Below, one piece after another: positions 17,747 through 26,400 of a stretch of DNA of 59,658 nt. Under the pieces are notes generated by a model. That model saw only the letters and a program-made list of their open reading frames with translations. It ran no database searches and had not been told where the DNA came from. Made by a program: the position numbers and the translations under genes. Source of the stretch: an uncultured Mailhella sp. (lineage in GTDB: Bacteria; Desulfobacterota; Desulfovibrionia; Desulfovibrionales; Desulfovibrionaceae); the NCBI GenBank assembly GCA_910578585.1, contig CAJTRG010000002.1, forward strand, positions 1 through 59,658. Direction: 5' to 3'. The number at the start of each line of letters is the position of its first letter. Positions within the stretch are counted from its first letter, which is position 1.

Positions 17747-19170
17747 TAAAATTTCAAAATTCTGTCCGTGTTGGCGAGCAGGAATGGAATGTTTGACTTG
17801 AGGCTTTCGCTCTGGCTGTTGCTTCCTGCAATTTTCAGAGAATTGAGAAATTCTTTTCCTCGTTGTTTTGCATTTTCAAGATCAGAGCCCCAAACAATGC
17901 CAAGGGCCAGGTTGGGGTCAAATTCTGTGGGAATAGTGTAAGGATTTTCTTTGCTTACCTTTGGCAAATGGGTGTGCATGGAAAGCCATGGGGCTTTTTC
18001 GTAACTAAACGTGTCAATGTCGCCCACCCATGGGGTAAAATTATGTTCAGTATCTTCAGCAATAATGCGGTATTCAATACCAATTCCGTCAAAGGTGATG
18101 TCGTCCTGCTTGTAGCCAAGAGGCTCACCAAGACCGGTTCTGATTTGTTCGGCAATAAGGTCAACGCCATTTTTCCCTTTAATACTGGAAATGGCAGCAG
18201 ATACGCCGTTTTCAACCTGAATACGCGTGTTGACTTCCATAAGAAACGGGTTTCCGTCCTTGGTCACAATCCATTCCCAGGTACCCACGCTGTCGTAATT
18301 GACTTTGCGGGCAAGGGCAAGCGAGTGCTCAATAATATCGTCCATAACTTTTTGCGCGTCAAACGTATAAGGAATGGTTTTTGGATCAAAACCGGGCGCA
18401 ATTTCAATACGCTTTTGCAGACCGGTAGACTGGATAGAGCAGTTTCGCGTGCCGAAATGAACGGGATTCTTGCCGGATCTGTCAGAAATAATTTGTACTT
18501 CCAAGTGGTTGAAATTGGTGATTCTTTGCTCAATCAAGACGCCATCATCTTTAAATTGACGCATGGCATAGTTTCTGATTCTTCTGTAAATAGAGCGGAA
18601 TAAATCAATGTCGTGGATTTCTTCAATTCCCATGCCGCCGCCGCCGGCAGAAGCTTTCACCAAAACAAGCGGAGTCTTAACGCCTTGCTGCAATTGGAAA
18701 TCAAAAAGCGTACGGGCAATTTTCTCCGCTTCACTTTCATCATAAATGGGTCTGTCAGAGCCCGGAACCGTTGGAATATTGAGGCTTCTGGCAATACGCT
18801 TTGTATTGATTTTATCCCCCAGTTCACGGATAACACGCCAGGACGGGCCAAGGAAAATCAGCGGACGGGTTCTTTCTGTCACACGGCGGGCAAAGCGGAA
18901 ATCTTCAGCAAAAAAACCATAGCCGGGGTGAATGGCAGTTGCGCCGGCAATATCTGCAACACATAAAATTTCGTTGGCATCATGATAGGAACTGATACGA
19001 TAAAGGCTATTTTCATCGCCAAGTTCTTTGGCTAATTTAACGTGACCAGAATGGATATCTTCTTGTGTATATACTGCAACAAATTTTAAACCAAGTTTAC
19101 AACATGCTTGAATAATTCGAACTGCAATTTCACCACGATTTGCAATGAGGACTTTATGTTGTTTTTCCAC
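17746..19170 (-). CDS. accC: Biotin carboxylase subunit
   Basis: ATP-grasp enzyme that carboxylates the biotin carrier using bicarbonate. The 474-residue length is close to the AccC family. Seen are the N-terminal VLIANRGEIAVRII, the ATP-binding glycine loop KASAGGGGMGI, the biotin-carboxylase EMNTRIQVE-type signature (LMEVNTRIQVENGV) and a Glu-rich active site EWIVTKDGNPFL. The sequence is somewhat diverged from E. coli AccC, for example AIHPGYGFFAEDFRFA in place of the usual GFLSEN. The start codon is GTG at 19170 with aaagga seven bases before it. First gene of the three-gene carboxylase operon. Confidence 0.88.
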   Translation of the reverse strand: MEKQHKVLIANRGEIAVRIIQACCKLGLKFVAVYTQEDIHSGHVKLAKELGDENSLYRISSYHDANEILCVADIAGATAIHPGYGFFAEDFRFARRVTERTRPLIFLGPSWRVIRELGDKINTKRIARSLNIPTVPGSDRPIYDESEAEKIARTLFDFQLQQGVKTPLVLVKASAGGGGMGIEEIHDIDLFRSIYRRIRNYAMRQFKDDGVLIEQRITNFNHLEVQIISDRSGKNPVHFGTRNCSIQSTGLQKRIEIAPGFDPKTIPYTFDAQKVMDDIIEHSLALARKVNYDSVGTWEWIVTKDGNPFLMEVNTRIQVENGVSAAISSIKGKNGVDLIAEQIRTGLGEPLGYKQDDITFDGIGIEYRIIAEDTEHNFTPWVGDIDTFSYEKAPWLSMHTHLPKVSKENPYTIPTEFDPNLALGIVWGSDLENAKQRGKEFLNSLKIAGSNSQSESLKSNIPFLLANTDRILKF

Positions 19171-19350
19171 AGAAAAATCCTTTGAAAAGAAAGTATAGTA
19201 AAATTGTAAGAAAACTTACATTAATTTCGAAATATTTTATACTTAAATGAAAAAAAATGCAAAGAGTTTTTTTGCATATAAAAAAATTTTAAAATAAGAA
19301 AAACAACAGGTTAGAAAATTTGTCCCTTTAAATATAAGAATGTGTGCTGA

Positions 19351-19668
19351 TTATTTTAAATGCACTCTATCATCAATTTCCGGAAAGAAATCTTCATCGT
19401 CTTTATGAGCTTCGCTCACAAATAAATGGCAAAAGCATGCGCCATGTTCTTTCACATCAATATTTCTGTAGGCGCAGGGGCAAATCATGTGTTTATCCCT
19501 TTCCGCATCATTATTGGCAAGACGGCAAGGACAATTTAAGTAGCCATAATTATTGAGGTTATCAAGCAGACCGTTGATAACTTCCATGCAGTGCTCATAA
19601 TTCTTATGGAGATAATAGCCTTTCTTCTCTTCTTCTTTCAACAAATTATAAAGTTCTTCGGGGCTCAT
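19351..19668 (-). CDS. Ferredoxin-thioredoxin reductase catalytic-subunit-like protein
   Basis: 105 residues with the FTR-beta cysteine pattern: CPCR at 46-49, CPC at 63-65 and GACFCH at 76-81, plus Cys27. In the family these hold a 4Fe-4S cluster next to an active-site disulfide that passes electrons from ferredoxin to a thioredoxin-like partner. The gene overlaps the end of a membrane-anchored glutaredoxin-like gene by four bases, so that protein is the obvious partner. No variable (alpha) FTR subunit is visible nearby, as is usual for non-photosynthetic versions. Confidence 0.85.
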   Translation of the reverse strand: MSPEELYNLLKEEEKKGYYLHKNYEHCMEVINGLLDNLNNYGYLNCPCRLANNDAERDKHMICPCAYRNIDVKEHGACFCHLFVSEAHKDDEDFFPEIDDRVHLK

Positions 19669-20081
19669 TTCAACAGTGCCTCCCTGAGTGCTTGTTCTCT
19701 AAAACCAGTAATAATTTGTCCGTTTACAAGGCGAATAGTTGGATAAGAACCGCGCGGGTTATATACTTTTAATTTCTCCAATAAGATTTTGTAGAGCTGC
19801 TTGGGATAGTTATCAATATAAATAAGGGTATAAGGGATTTGATGCTCATCCAGAAATTCTCTTGTCTTCTTGCAGTGATGGCAGGTTGAAAGGGCGTAAA
19901 TAAAAGTATGCGACACATTTTCGGGCTTGAGTGCCATTTTATAGAGCGTTTGCTCTTCCTGACTCAGTCTGGCTAAAACATCTTCAACGGGTTCCTCTTT
20001 GCTTTGCTTACCCTTGAAATAAACTATTCCAAAAATTATGAGAAGAAATCCAATAAAAACAAGTAAATATGTTGCAGCCAC
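19665..20081 (-). CDS. Membrane-anchored glutaredoxin-like protein
   Basis: 138 residues: one N-terminal membrane helix (about 4-22), a charged linker, then a thioredoxin-fold domain with the active site STCHHCKKT (Cys67, Cys70) and the cis-Pro strand GSYPTIRLVNG. It should be a thiol-disulfide exchanger held at the cytoplasmic membrane. The start is GTG 20081 with agggga before it. Overlap with the FTR-like gene implies co-translation and a ferredoxin-FTR-glutaredoxin electron path, which is inference. Confidence 0.82.
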   Translation of the reverse strand: MAATYLLVFIGFLLIIFGIVYFKGKQSKEEPVEDVLARLSQEEQTLYKMALKPENVSHTFIYALSTCHHCKKTREFLDEHQIPYTLIYIDNYPKQLYKILLEKLKVYNPRGSYPTIRLVNGQIITGFREQALREALLK

Positions 20082-20176
20082 TTTAATCCCCTATTGGTTG
20101 AGACTATGATATTTGTAACAAACAAATTTTATCATACTTATATCAAAAGTCTAGTAAATTTTTATTTGTTAAAAAT

Positions 20177-21640
20177 TTACTTTGCACTTTTCGCTGGTGT
20201 ACGTTTATTGGGTATTTTGTTTGTATTTCTGCTTGCTTGTCTGTCTTTCTTTGCATTTTGCGCAGAAGCTTTGTGAGGTTTTAATGATTTTTGCTTTGCT
20301 GCATCGGTCTTTTTCTCAGATTTTTCCGGAACAGGCTGTATTTGTTCCATTTCCTTGAGATTTTTATACTTGCTTTCTTTGAGCATGCACAAAAGGGCTT
20401 TTGACTTATAATCACGAATACTTTTTGCAGGGAATTTTATTTCGCAAAGTGTTCCCATGGGCATGGCGGCACTGTCAAGAATCAGTAAAAGCCCTCTTTC
20501 GTGGCAGGCATAGCGGGCTCTTCCCTTGTAGTGCGGCACAACAAAAGCATCAGAGATAATTCTTGCTTTATGCTCACTTTGCTCCTTTTTGATGAGCTTT
20601 TCAGCGAGTTCCTTTTTGGCAAGATACAGATAGGACAGGCTGATGGATTCTTTATCAAGTCCGGCTTTTTGAGAAAGCTCTTTTAATTCTTTAGGAATGC
20701 CATTTGCCTTGGTGTTAAAATGGCACCAGGCATTCTGTTTATGAAACTGCTTTGTGAGCGGACAGGAAATTCCACAGGGGCAGGGGCTGATAATTTGATT
20801 GGGTGCTTCTTCATCTTCCTTCCAATCATCCTCTTTCCGGTTGTCTTCTGCAAAAGACGCTGTAACTTCGCCATTTTCTTCGCCAAGCTCATCAAAATCA
20901 TTTTCCTGCATTTCTTCTGTCACAAGAGTGCGCAAAATTTGGATCATGCGCGCGCCTTGCCTCGTTCCGGGCTCAACAACAAAAATTTTCCCAGTCTCAT
21001 CAAGAATCTGGCAGGCAGTATCATAAATATGCTGGATTTGCTCAAAAGTGGAAAACTTTCTCTTTTCATCGCCTTCATTGAGCACATTTCCCATGGTAAT
21101 CAGGGAAACAGGCGTATGGATTTGCCGTAAAATTTTGTGATTGGGCGCGCGGACAATTTCAATTTTCCACCTGCATTCCGGCGCAAGCTTTAGGCGGAGC
21201 ATTTCAAAAAGATTTTTGCCAATTTGCAATGGCTGCGGCGCAATATCTGAACAAATAAAGGTGATTTCTTTTTTGTGCAAATCTTTTCGGGCAAGAAAAA
21301 AGGCTAAAGGAATGGTCAAAGGGCCTGATCCCAAGTCCACAAAGGTGCATTTTTGAGAGAGTGTGCCTAAATTGATTTGCGGGAAAAGTTTGCATAAACG
21401 GATTAAATTCCAGACCAAAAAATAATGAAAATAGGCAGACAAAAGACGCGGATTTGTCCAGTAGGGGCGTGAGAGCATTTCCCGTTCTGTGGTTAAATAC
21501 TCGGATAATTCCTTGCATGCATAGGGAAGTTCCTTTCTTTGGCTTGGCTTCATGGGGAGAAGCTCCGCAAGGGCAGGGTAAATCAGGCTAAACCCTTTTT
21601 GCGCAAAATCATCAAATTCAGAAAAAAGTTCTTTATTCAT
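20177..21640 (-). CDS. Rsm22-family SAM-dependent methyltransferase with Fe-S-type cysteines
   Basis: 487 residues from ATG 21640, which has gcaggta before it. A Rossmann methyltransferase core is clear (FVDLGSGPLTIPLAFFLARK, then VSLITMGNVLNE). After an acidic low-complexity insert (about 255-280), the segment CPCGISC followed about 13 residues later by C provides four cysteines, as in the Rsm22 group associated with small-ribosomal-subunit assembly, where they bind an iron-sulfur cluster. The C-terminal 60 residues are a Lys/Ala-rich, RNA-binding-like tail. It follows the RACo-like gene by 10 bases and is likely co-transcribed with it. rRNA methylation itself is inferred from the family. 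Confidence 0.75.
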   Translation of the reverse strand: MNKELFSEFDDFAQKGFSLIYPALAELLPMKPSQRKELPYACKELSEYLTTEREMLSRPYWTNPRLLSAYFHYFLVWNLIRLCKLFPQINLGTLSQKCTFVDLGSGPLTIPLAFFLARKDLHKKEITFICSDIAPQPLQIGKNLFEMLRLKLAPECRWKIEIVRAPNHKILRQIHTPVSLITMGNVLNEGDEKRKFSTFEQIQHIYDTACQILDETGKIFVVEPGTRQGARMIQILRTLVTEEMQENDFDELGEENGEVTASFAEDNRKEDDWKEDEEAPNQIISPCPCGISCPLTKQFHKQNAWCHFNTKANGIPKELKELSQKAGLDKESISLSYLYLAKKELAEKLIKKEQSEHKARIISDAFVVPHYKGRARYACHERGLLLILDSAAMPMGTLCEIKFPAKSIRDYKSKALLCMLKESKYKNLKEMEQIQPVPEKSEKKTDAAKQKSLKPHKASAQNAKKDRQASRNTNKIPNKRTPAKSAK

Positions 21641-21650
21641 ATGTACCTGC

Positions 21651-23189
21651 TTAGAAATGCATATTGTTGATATAGAGGCTATTATATTCATCTTGGTTTG
21701 TTAAATCAATGATAATCGCCTGCTCGGAAAGTTTTGCCACTTTGCTGACGAGTTCTTTATTGGTATAATAGGAAAAGAGCCCTTTGATCGAGGAATTGCC
21801 GATAACCTTTGTTTTGGCTTTGCTGTTTTTAGGCAAAAAACCAAGATTTTCAAGAATATCAAGGGGAATATGAGAGCTGAAAGAGCCCGAAAGAAAAATA
21901 TTGTCAATAGGATTTTTTTGCAGAAAAAGCTCAATGGCAGAAGAAAAAGCTGCTTTAACTTTTAAAATGTTTTCAATATCTTCTGCACATAAATATAAAT
22001 CCTCCGTGACATAAAGACGTTTTTCGTTCGTTTCTTTGAAATGGGCAAAAAGTTTTTTGGCTAAGGGGCTTTGTTCTGATTCCTTATTTTGAAAAAGTCC
22101 CTGCCTGTTGATACAATTGGTAGATAAAAGAATACCCAGTAAAGAAAGATAGGCAACTCCGCAGATAAATTGCGGATTGCCTTTACATTCATAAGAAAGC
22201 CCAAAAGGAGTTAAGGAAAAAGAAAGAATAATATTTTCACCTTCGCCGTGCACAGCACTTCCGCAGCGCATGCCAACGCCCTCAAGAGCAGGGCCCAAAG
22301 GCACGCTTGCCCCGTAAACCTGCCCGCCATGATAATAAATAAACTCACCGTTTGTGCCTAAATCTGCCAAAAGAAAATTATCAAGTTCAGGATAGTCTTG
22401 CAGAATATAAGCAAGCCCGGCACAGGCATCAGCCCCAATAAAGGCACTCATTTGCGGAGGAATAAAGACAGGGGGCAGCTCTTTGAAATGATAGTGGGCA
22501 TTGCCTTTATTTTCAAGAAAATAGGGCGCTTCCATGAGTCTCTTCGTGCTTTCTCCTAAAAATAATGCAATCATAGCAGGATTCGCCGCAAGATAGAGTT
22601 CACTAATCGTGATAGAGGCGTTTTTCAGTTCAGCACAAATGCTTTGAAAAAATTCCAATAAAATAGTTTGCTGCCGGCTTGGTTTATGTTTTTCAATAAA
22701 ATGTTCATAATAGAGCCGTGCCATAACATCAGCTCCGGCAAACATTTGCGGATTTAAAATCTTGCCTTGCGCAAAGACTTTTTGTTCATTTTGTACCGTA
22801 AAATCAATGGAGGTTGTGCCAAGGTCAACAAAGAGTGTGGCAGTTTCACCTTTGCAGTTTGCAGGCAAATGCAGATGATATTTTGTAGCATTTTGCTGCA
22901 AATCATCAAACATTGTCAGTTCGAGCTTATCTTCCAAAGGATGTTTGCAGGCTAAACGGATATTACTTTTCTGTTCTTCCTGGGAGAGCAGAGTTTTTTC
23001 CAAAGGTGTCAGTTCAGGAGCTGGAGAATTGTATTGAATTTTGCAGCGTCCGCATTTTCCCATACCGGTACAAAGGGGGCGAGGTTTGATTTGAGGCAGG
23101 CTAAAGAGATAACTTACGTTAGCATTCTTCGGCAACTCCTCAAAATCAATACTTAATTTTTGTTCTTTGCAGGTAATTTGTATCGCCAT
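21651..23189 (-). CDS. RACo-like ASKHA protein with N-terminal 2Fe-2S domain (DUF4445)
   Basis: 512 residues from ATG 23189 (aaagga before it). The N-terminal domain has a plant-type ferredoxin cluster CTGMGKCGRC plus RLACKH. It is followed by an actin/Hsp70-like ATPase beginning LFVDLGTTSIDF, with NFLLADLGTNGEF and the conserved GVGMRCGSAVHGEGE region. Relatives reductively reactivate corrinoid proteins at the cost of ATP. It is shorter than typical activators of about 600 residues. No corrinoid protein or methyltransferase partner is in the window, so the target is unknown. It precedes and is likely co-transcribed with the Rsm22-like gene. Confidence 0.78.
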   Translation of the reverse strand: MAIQITCKEQKLSIDFEELPKNANVSYLFSLPQIKPRPLCTGMGKCGRCKIQYNSPAPELTPLEKTLLSQEEQKSNIRLACKHPLEDKLELTMFDDLQQNATKYHLHLPANCKGETATLFVDLGTTSIDFTVQNEQKVFAQGKILNPQMFAGADVMARLYYEHFIEKHKPSRQQTILLEFFQSICAELKNASITISELYLAANPAMIALFLGESTKRLMEAPYFLENKGNAHYHFKELPPVFIPPQMSAFIGADACAGLAYILQDYPELDNFLLADLGTNGEFIYYHGGQVYGASVPLGPALEGVGMRCGSAVHGEGENIILSFSLTPFGLSYECKGNPQFICGVAYLSLLGILLSTNCINRQGLFQNKESEQSPLAKKLFAHFKETNEKRLYVTEDLYLCAEDIENILKVKAAFSSAIELFLQKNPIDNIFLSGSFSSHIPLDILENLGFLPKNSKAKTKVIGNSSIKGLFSYYTNKELVSKVAKLSEQAIIIDLTNQDEYNSLYINNMHF

Positions 23190-23320
23190 AAATTTTCCTT
23201 TGTCAGACAAAGCCACTATATAAAATTTCATCTAAAAGAGCAAATACATTGTATTTTTAAAAAAAGTATATAGAAATACGAAAAATCGACGATAAAGGGT
23301 TTGATTGCAGTATTTCTTGC

Positions 23321-23348
23321 TTGACATTGTATTTTGAGAATGTATATT
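23321..23348 (+). promoter_or_regulatory. Sigma-70-type promoter of fliM
   Basis: TTGACA at 23321-23326, a 16-base spacer and TATATT at 23343-23348, 31 bases before the fliM start codon. This looks housekeeping rather than sigma-28 or sigma-54. Confidence 0.65.
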
Positions 23349-23378
23349 TTATAGAGATAAATAATTAAGGCGGTTTAT

Positions 23379-24359
23379 ATGAACAAATTTCTCGCTCAAG
23401 ATGAAGTTGATGCTCTTTTGAATGGTTTATCTGGTGGGGATTTGGATGTAGAAGAAGAGTCTGATGAGGATTCGGACGGTGTCGTTCTGTTTGACCTGGC
23501 GAACCAGGATAGAATTATTCGTGGTCGTATGCCTGTTTTGGAAATTATCAACGACAGGTTTGCGCGGCTCTGCACGAACGCCTTAACCAATACTGTGCGC
23601 AAGCGTGTGGAAATTTCCCCTATTTCAATTGATATGGCGAAGTTTGGGGAATTCATGCGTTCTCTTCCTGTACCTACCAGTATCAATATTTTCAAAATGG
23701 AACCACTTCGCGGCAACGCGCTGATGATTGTTGATGCTCGTCTTGTTTTTGCGTTGGTGGAAAACGTTTTTGGCGGCATGGGCACACAGTCCAAAGTTGA
23801 AGGCCGTGAATTTACCCGTATTGAACAGGCCATTGTAGACAGAATTATTCGTCTTGCCCTTGAAATTATGACCGAGTCCTGGCGTCCTGTGCATGAAGTA
23901 AACCTTGAACTTATCCGTTCTGAAATCAACCCGCAATTTGCTTCTATTGTTCCGCCCAGTGACGTTGTGGTGGTTATCAACTATGAAGTTGAACTTGACA
24001 ACTCCCTTGGTTCCATGCTGGTTTGTCTGCCTTATTCAACCATTGAACCAATTCGTTCAAAACTCAATGCAAACTATCAAACCGAACGTTTGGAAGTTGA
24101 CCATGCCTGGTCTGGACGACTCAAGGACAGACTTATGGAAACGCCTGTAGAATTAAAAATTGGTATCGGCAATACACAAATTACCAGTAACCAGCTTTTG
24201 CGCTTGAAAGTGGGCGATATTATTACTTTGGATACAGATATTGAGCAGCTTCTTCCCTGCACAGTGGAAGGGGTGACAAAATATTGGGGTATTCCGGGCA
24301 TTGTGAAAGCCAATAAGGCATTTCAAATCGTTAGCGTTGATGAACCAAGATATTCATAA
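23379..24359 (+). CDS. fliM: Flagellar motor switch protein FliM
   Basis: C-ring component that binds phospho-CheY and sets rotation direction. The 326-residue length is typical. The CheY-binding N-terminus LAQDEVDALLNGLSGG is intact, followed by an acidic linker, the middle domain (PVLEIINDRFARLCTNAL) and a C-terminal FliN-like surface domain (ETPVELKIGIGNTQITSNQLLRLKVGDII). A strong-looking promoter and an aaggcgg ribosome-binding region precede it. It stands alone: no other flagellar gene lies within the window, which is a separated placement compared with large flagellar operons. Confidence 0.96.
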   Translation: MNKFLAQDEVDALLNGLSGGDLDVEEESDEDSDGVVLFDLANQDRIIRGRMPVLEIINDRFARLCTNALTNTVRKRVEISPISIDMAKFGEFMRSLPVPTSINIFKMEPLRGNALMIVDARLVFALVENVFGGMGTQSKVEGREFTRIEQAIVDRIIRLALEIMTESWRPVHEVNLELIRSEINPQFASIVPPSDVVVVINYEVELDNSLGSMLVCLPYSTIEPIRSKLNANYQTERLEVDHAWSGRLKDRLMETPVELKIGIGNTQITSNQLLRLKVGDIITLDTDIEQLLPCTVEGVTKYWGIPGIVKANKAFQIVSVDEPRYS

Positions 24360-24420
24360 AGCATTTTCATTTATACTTTGCTCGTAACTATTTTATTTTA
24401 TAATATAATATGATAGCATA

Positions 24421-24490
24421 AAAAGTTTTGAGAGAAGGTACAGGGTGAGAACTTTTTCAAAAGTTCTTTCCCTGTAAAAACTCAAAATTA
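24421..24490. repeat. Compact copy of the dispersed palindromic repeat
   Basis: tacaggg (24439-24445) pairs with ccctgta (24470-24476), and inside agaacttttt pairs with aaaagttct. The arms match those of the interrupted repeat at 14608-14841. The hairpin lies between convergent fliM and htpX and might also stop transcription, but has no good T-run on the plus strand. Confidence 0.55.
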
Positions 24491-24503
24491 AATAATTCAA
24501 CAA

Positions 24504-24527
24504 AAAAGGTGGCATTTGCCACCTTTT
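24504..24527 (-). terminator. Bidirectional intrinsic terminator between fliM and htpX
   Basis: aaaaggtggc and gccacctttt form a 10-bp stem with a four-base loop, flanked by A- and T-runs on either side. It serves htpX on the minus strand and probably fliM on the plus strand. Confidence 0.8.
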
Positions 24528-24530
24528 CTT

Positions 24531-25376
24531 TTATCTTGCCATTTGCATTAAGCGCTTAATACGTTCTTCAATTGGTGGGTGCGTGCTGAAAAGTGCCTGC
24601 ATGCCGCCGGAATGAAGCGGAGAAACAATAAACATATTTTCTGTTGCAGGATTTGCCCGCATGGGGATTTGTTTACTGTAATTATTGAGTTTATTGAGGG
24701 CGCTTGCCAGCGCCTGCGGGTCAGAACAAAAGCTTGCACCTGCTTCATCCGCCATATATTCACGGGATCTGGATATTGCCATTTGGATAAGCGTTGCGGC
24801 AAGTGGAGCCAAAATCATCATAACGACTGCCCCCAGTCCACTGATTGGGCTTGAATTTTCACTGTTTCGTCCGCCAAAAAGGCTTGTATAATAGAGCATA
24901 TTGGCAAGGGATGTTATGGCAGAACCCAAAACAGCCGCGCAGGATTGGATCAGAATATCCCGGTGGGCAATATGGCCGATTTCATGGGCAATAACGCCGC
25001 GAAGTTCATTGGTATTCAAAATTTGCAAAATCCCCTGAGTCACAGCCACAACAGCTTTTTGCGGATTTCTGCCTGTAGCAAAGGCATTGGGGCTTGGGTC
25101 TGGAATGATACAAATTTTTGGCTTTGGAATGCCGGCATTGCGCGCAAGCTCTTCAACAATTTCATGAAGGCCCGGAGCGTCGCTTCTTTGCAGTTCTCTT
25201 GCTTTGTATATTTTAAGCACAATAGAATCAGAAAAGAAATAACTGAAGAAATTCATAATAATGGCAAAACCCAAGGCAATGATCATTCCTGCTTGACCGC
25301 CGATAAGACCGCCAACAATAACAAAAAGTGTGGTCAGCATTGCAAACAGGACGGCGGTTTTGATAGAACTTGTCAT
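24531..25376 (-). CDS. htpX: HtpX-type membrane zinc metalloprotease (M48)
   Basis: Inner-membrane protease that degrades misfolded membrane proteins. The 281 residues have two N-terminal membrane helices (about 7-50), the zinc-binding HEIGHIAHRD with its catalytic Glu, two further hydrophobic segments (about 150-200) and the third zinc ligand in SREYMADEAGA. The C-terminal FSTHPPIEERIKRL is typical of the family. ATG 25376 has ggagat upstream. It appears monocistronic. Confidence 0.93.
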   Translation of the reverse strand: MTSSIKTAVLFAMLTTLFVIVGGLIGGQAGMIIALGFAIIMNFFSYFFSDSIVLKIYKARELQRSDAPGLHEIVEELARNAGIPKPKICIIPDPSPNAFATGRNPQKAVVAVTQGILQILNTNELRGVIAHEIGHIAHRDILIQSCAAVLGSAITSLANMLYYTSLFGGRNSENSSPISGLGAVVMMILAPLAATLIQMAISRSREYMADEAGASFCSDPQALASALNKLNNYSKQIPMRANPATENMFIVSPLHSGGMQALFSTHPPIEERIKRLMQMAR

Positions 25377-25469
25377 ACTATCTCCGTTTTTATGTATAAC
25401 ATTTTTAGAGGTTTCAGTTTTTTTAAATAATAACTATACTTTTCAAAAAGACAAGGCATTTTTGTGTGC

Positions 25470-26357
25470 CTATTCTTTATTTTTTTGCTGCATAAAAATT
25501 CCGCAGACAATAAAGATTAAGCCAATGATATTGATAAACTTTATTTGTTCTCCCAAAATGCAGTTTGCCCAAAGCAGAGCAAAGAACGGTGAAATAAGCG
25601 GAATGGTGGCAATTTTGCTCATGCTTTTTGAATAATAAATTGCCTTGTCCCAAAGCAGAAAAGGGATAGAGAGTTCAAACAAACCAATATAACAGGTGGG
25701 GAGTATGGCAGCCTCTGGCAAAATAAATGTTTCTTTTTGGAAGAGAAGTGTGCAAATGCCTAAAAGCCCTGCCCCTAAAAAGCCCAAAAAGAGTTTGATA
25801 TTGCCGGGAAGGTGATTTTTTGTATTATAAATCCAATAGAGGGGATATAAGATAGTACTTAGGAAAATACAAACAATGCTCAGTCCATTGCTTTCAACCA
25901 TGGTGGTACTGTTGCCAAGGCTGATAATGAGAACGCCAGTAAAGGCAAAGCAAATCCAAAAAATTTCAATGCGCCTGAGCTGCTGCTTGAGAATAAAACT
26001 GCTCAAAACAGCCAGCATAATGGTCCAGGCATAGTTGATAGGCTGGGCAATTTGCACCGGCAGCCCCGTATAGCCAATAAAGAGAGCATTATAATAAATA
26101 AAGAGCATGAAGCAGAGGAAGAAGCAGGAGAAAAATTCTTTTTTGTCAAGGCTGAAAAGACGGGGTAATTCTTTTTTGATGAGTAAATACAAAAATAAGA
26201 CACAGCTTGCCAAAAGCATAGCATAGGTAAAAACAAGCAAAACACTTGCCTTTGCAAGGGCAAGTTTAAAGGCCGTTGAAACAGTTGACCAAAGCAAAAC
26301 AGTGCCTAAGGCATAACAATTTGCTTTGCTTTGATTGGGTCTTTGGATTTGTGACAT
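25470..26357 (-). CDS. DMT/EamA-family transporter
   Basis: 295 residues with about ten hydrophobic helices arranged as two EamA halves (first half starting NCYALGTVLLWSTVSTAFKLAL, second near LSIVCIFLSTILYPLYWIY). Members export amino acids or other small metabolites; substrate cannot be read from the sequence. No clear ribosome-binding site lies before ATG 26357. It is separated from the upstream dehydrogenase operon by a terminator and so is probably expressed from its own promoter. Confidence 0.85.
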   Translation of the reverse strand: MSQIQRPNQSKANCYALGTVLLWSTVSTAFKLALAKASVLLVFTYAMLLASCVLFLYLLIKKELPRLFSLDKKEFFSCFFLCFMLFIYYNALFIGYTGLPVQIAQPINYAWTIMLAVLSSFILKQQLRRIEIFWICFAFTGVLIISLGNSTTMVESNGLSIVCIFLSTILYPLYWIYNTKNHLPGNIKLFLGFLGAGLLGICTLLFQKETFILPEAAILPTCYIGLFELSIPFLLWDKAIYYSKSMSKIATIPLISPFFALLWANCILGEQIKFINIIGLIFIVCGIFMQQKNKE

Positions 26358-26368
26358 TTTAAATGAAA

Positions 26369-26395
26369 AAACGCCCCCTGTAAAAGAGGGCGTTT
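26369..26395 (-). terminator. Terminator of the larE-DUF362-dehydrogenase operon
   Basis: aaacgccc (26369-26376) pairs with gggcgttt (26388-26395). On the minus strand it is followed by a T-rich run. It lies just beyond the dehydrogenase stop codon. Confidence 0.75.
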
Positions 26396-26400
26396 ACAGA

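Noticed and set aside
20094..20276. Hydrophobic 60-residue open frame on the plus strand
   Set aside because: Most of it is antisense to the Lys-rich end of the Rsm22-like gene; the hydrophobicity follows from the reverse complement of Lys codons.
24439..24476. Terminator of fliM
   Set aside because: Lacks a T-run on the plus strand and matches the dispersed repeat; the stem at 24504-24527 is the better terminator.
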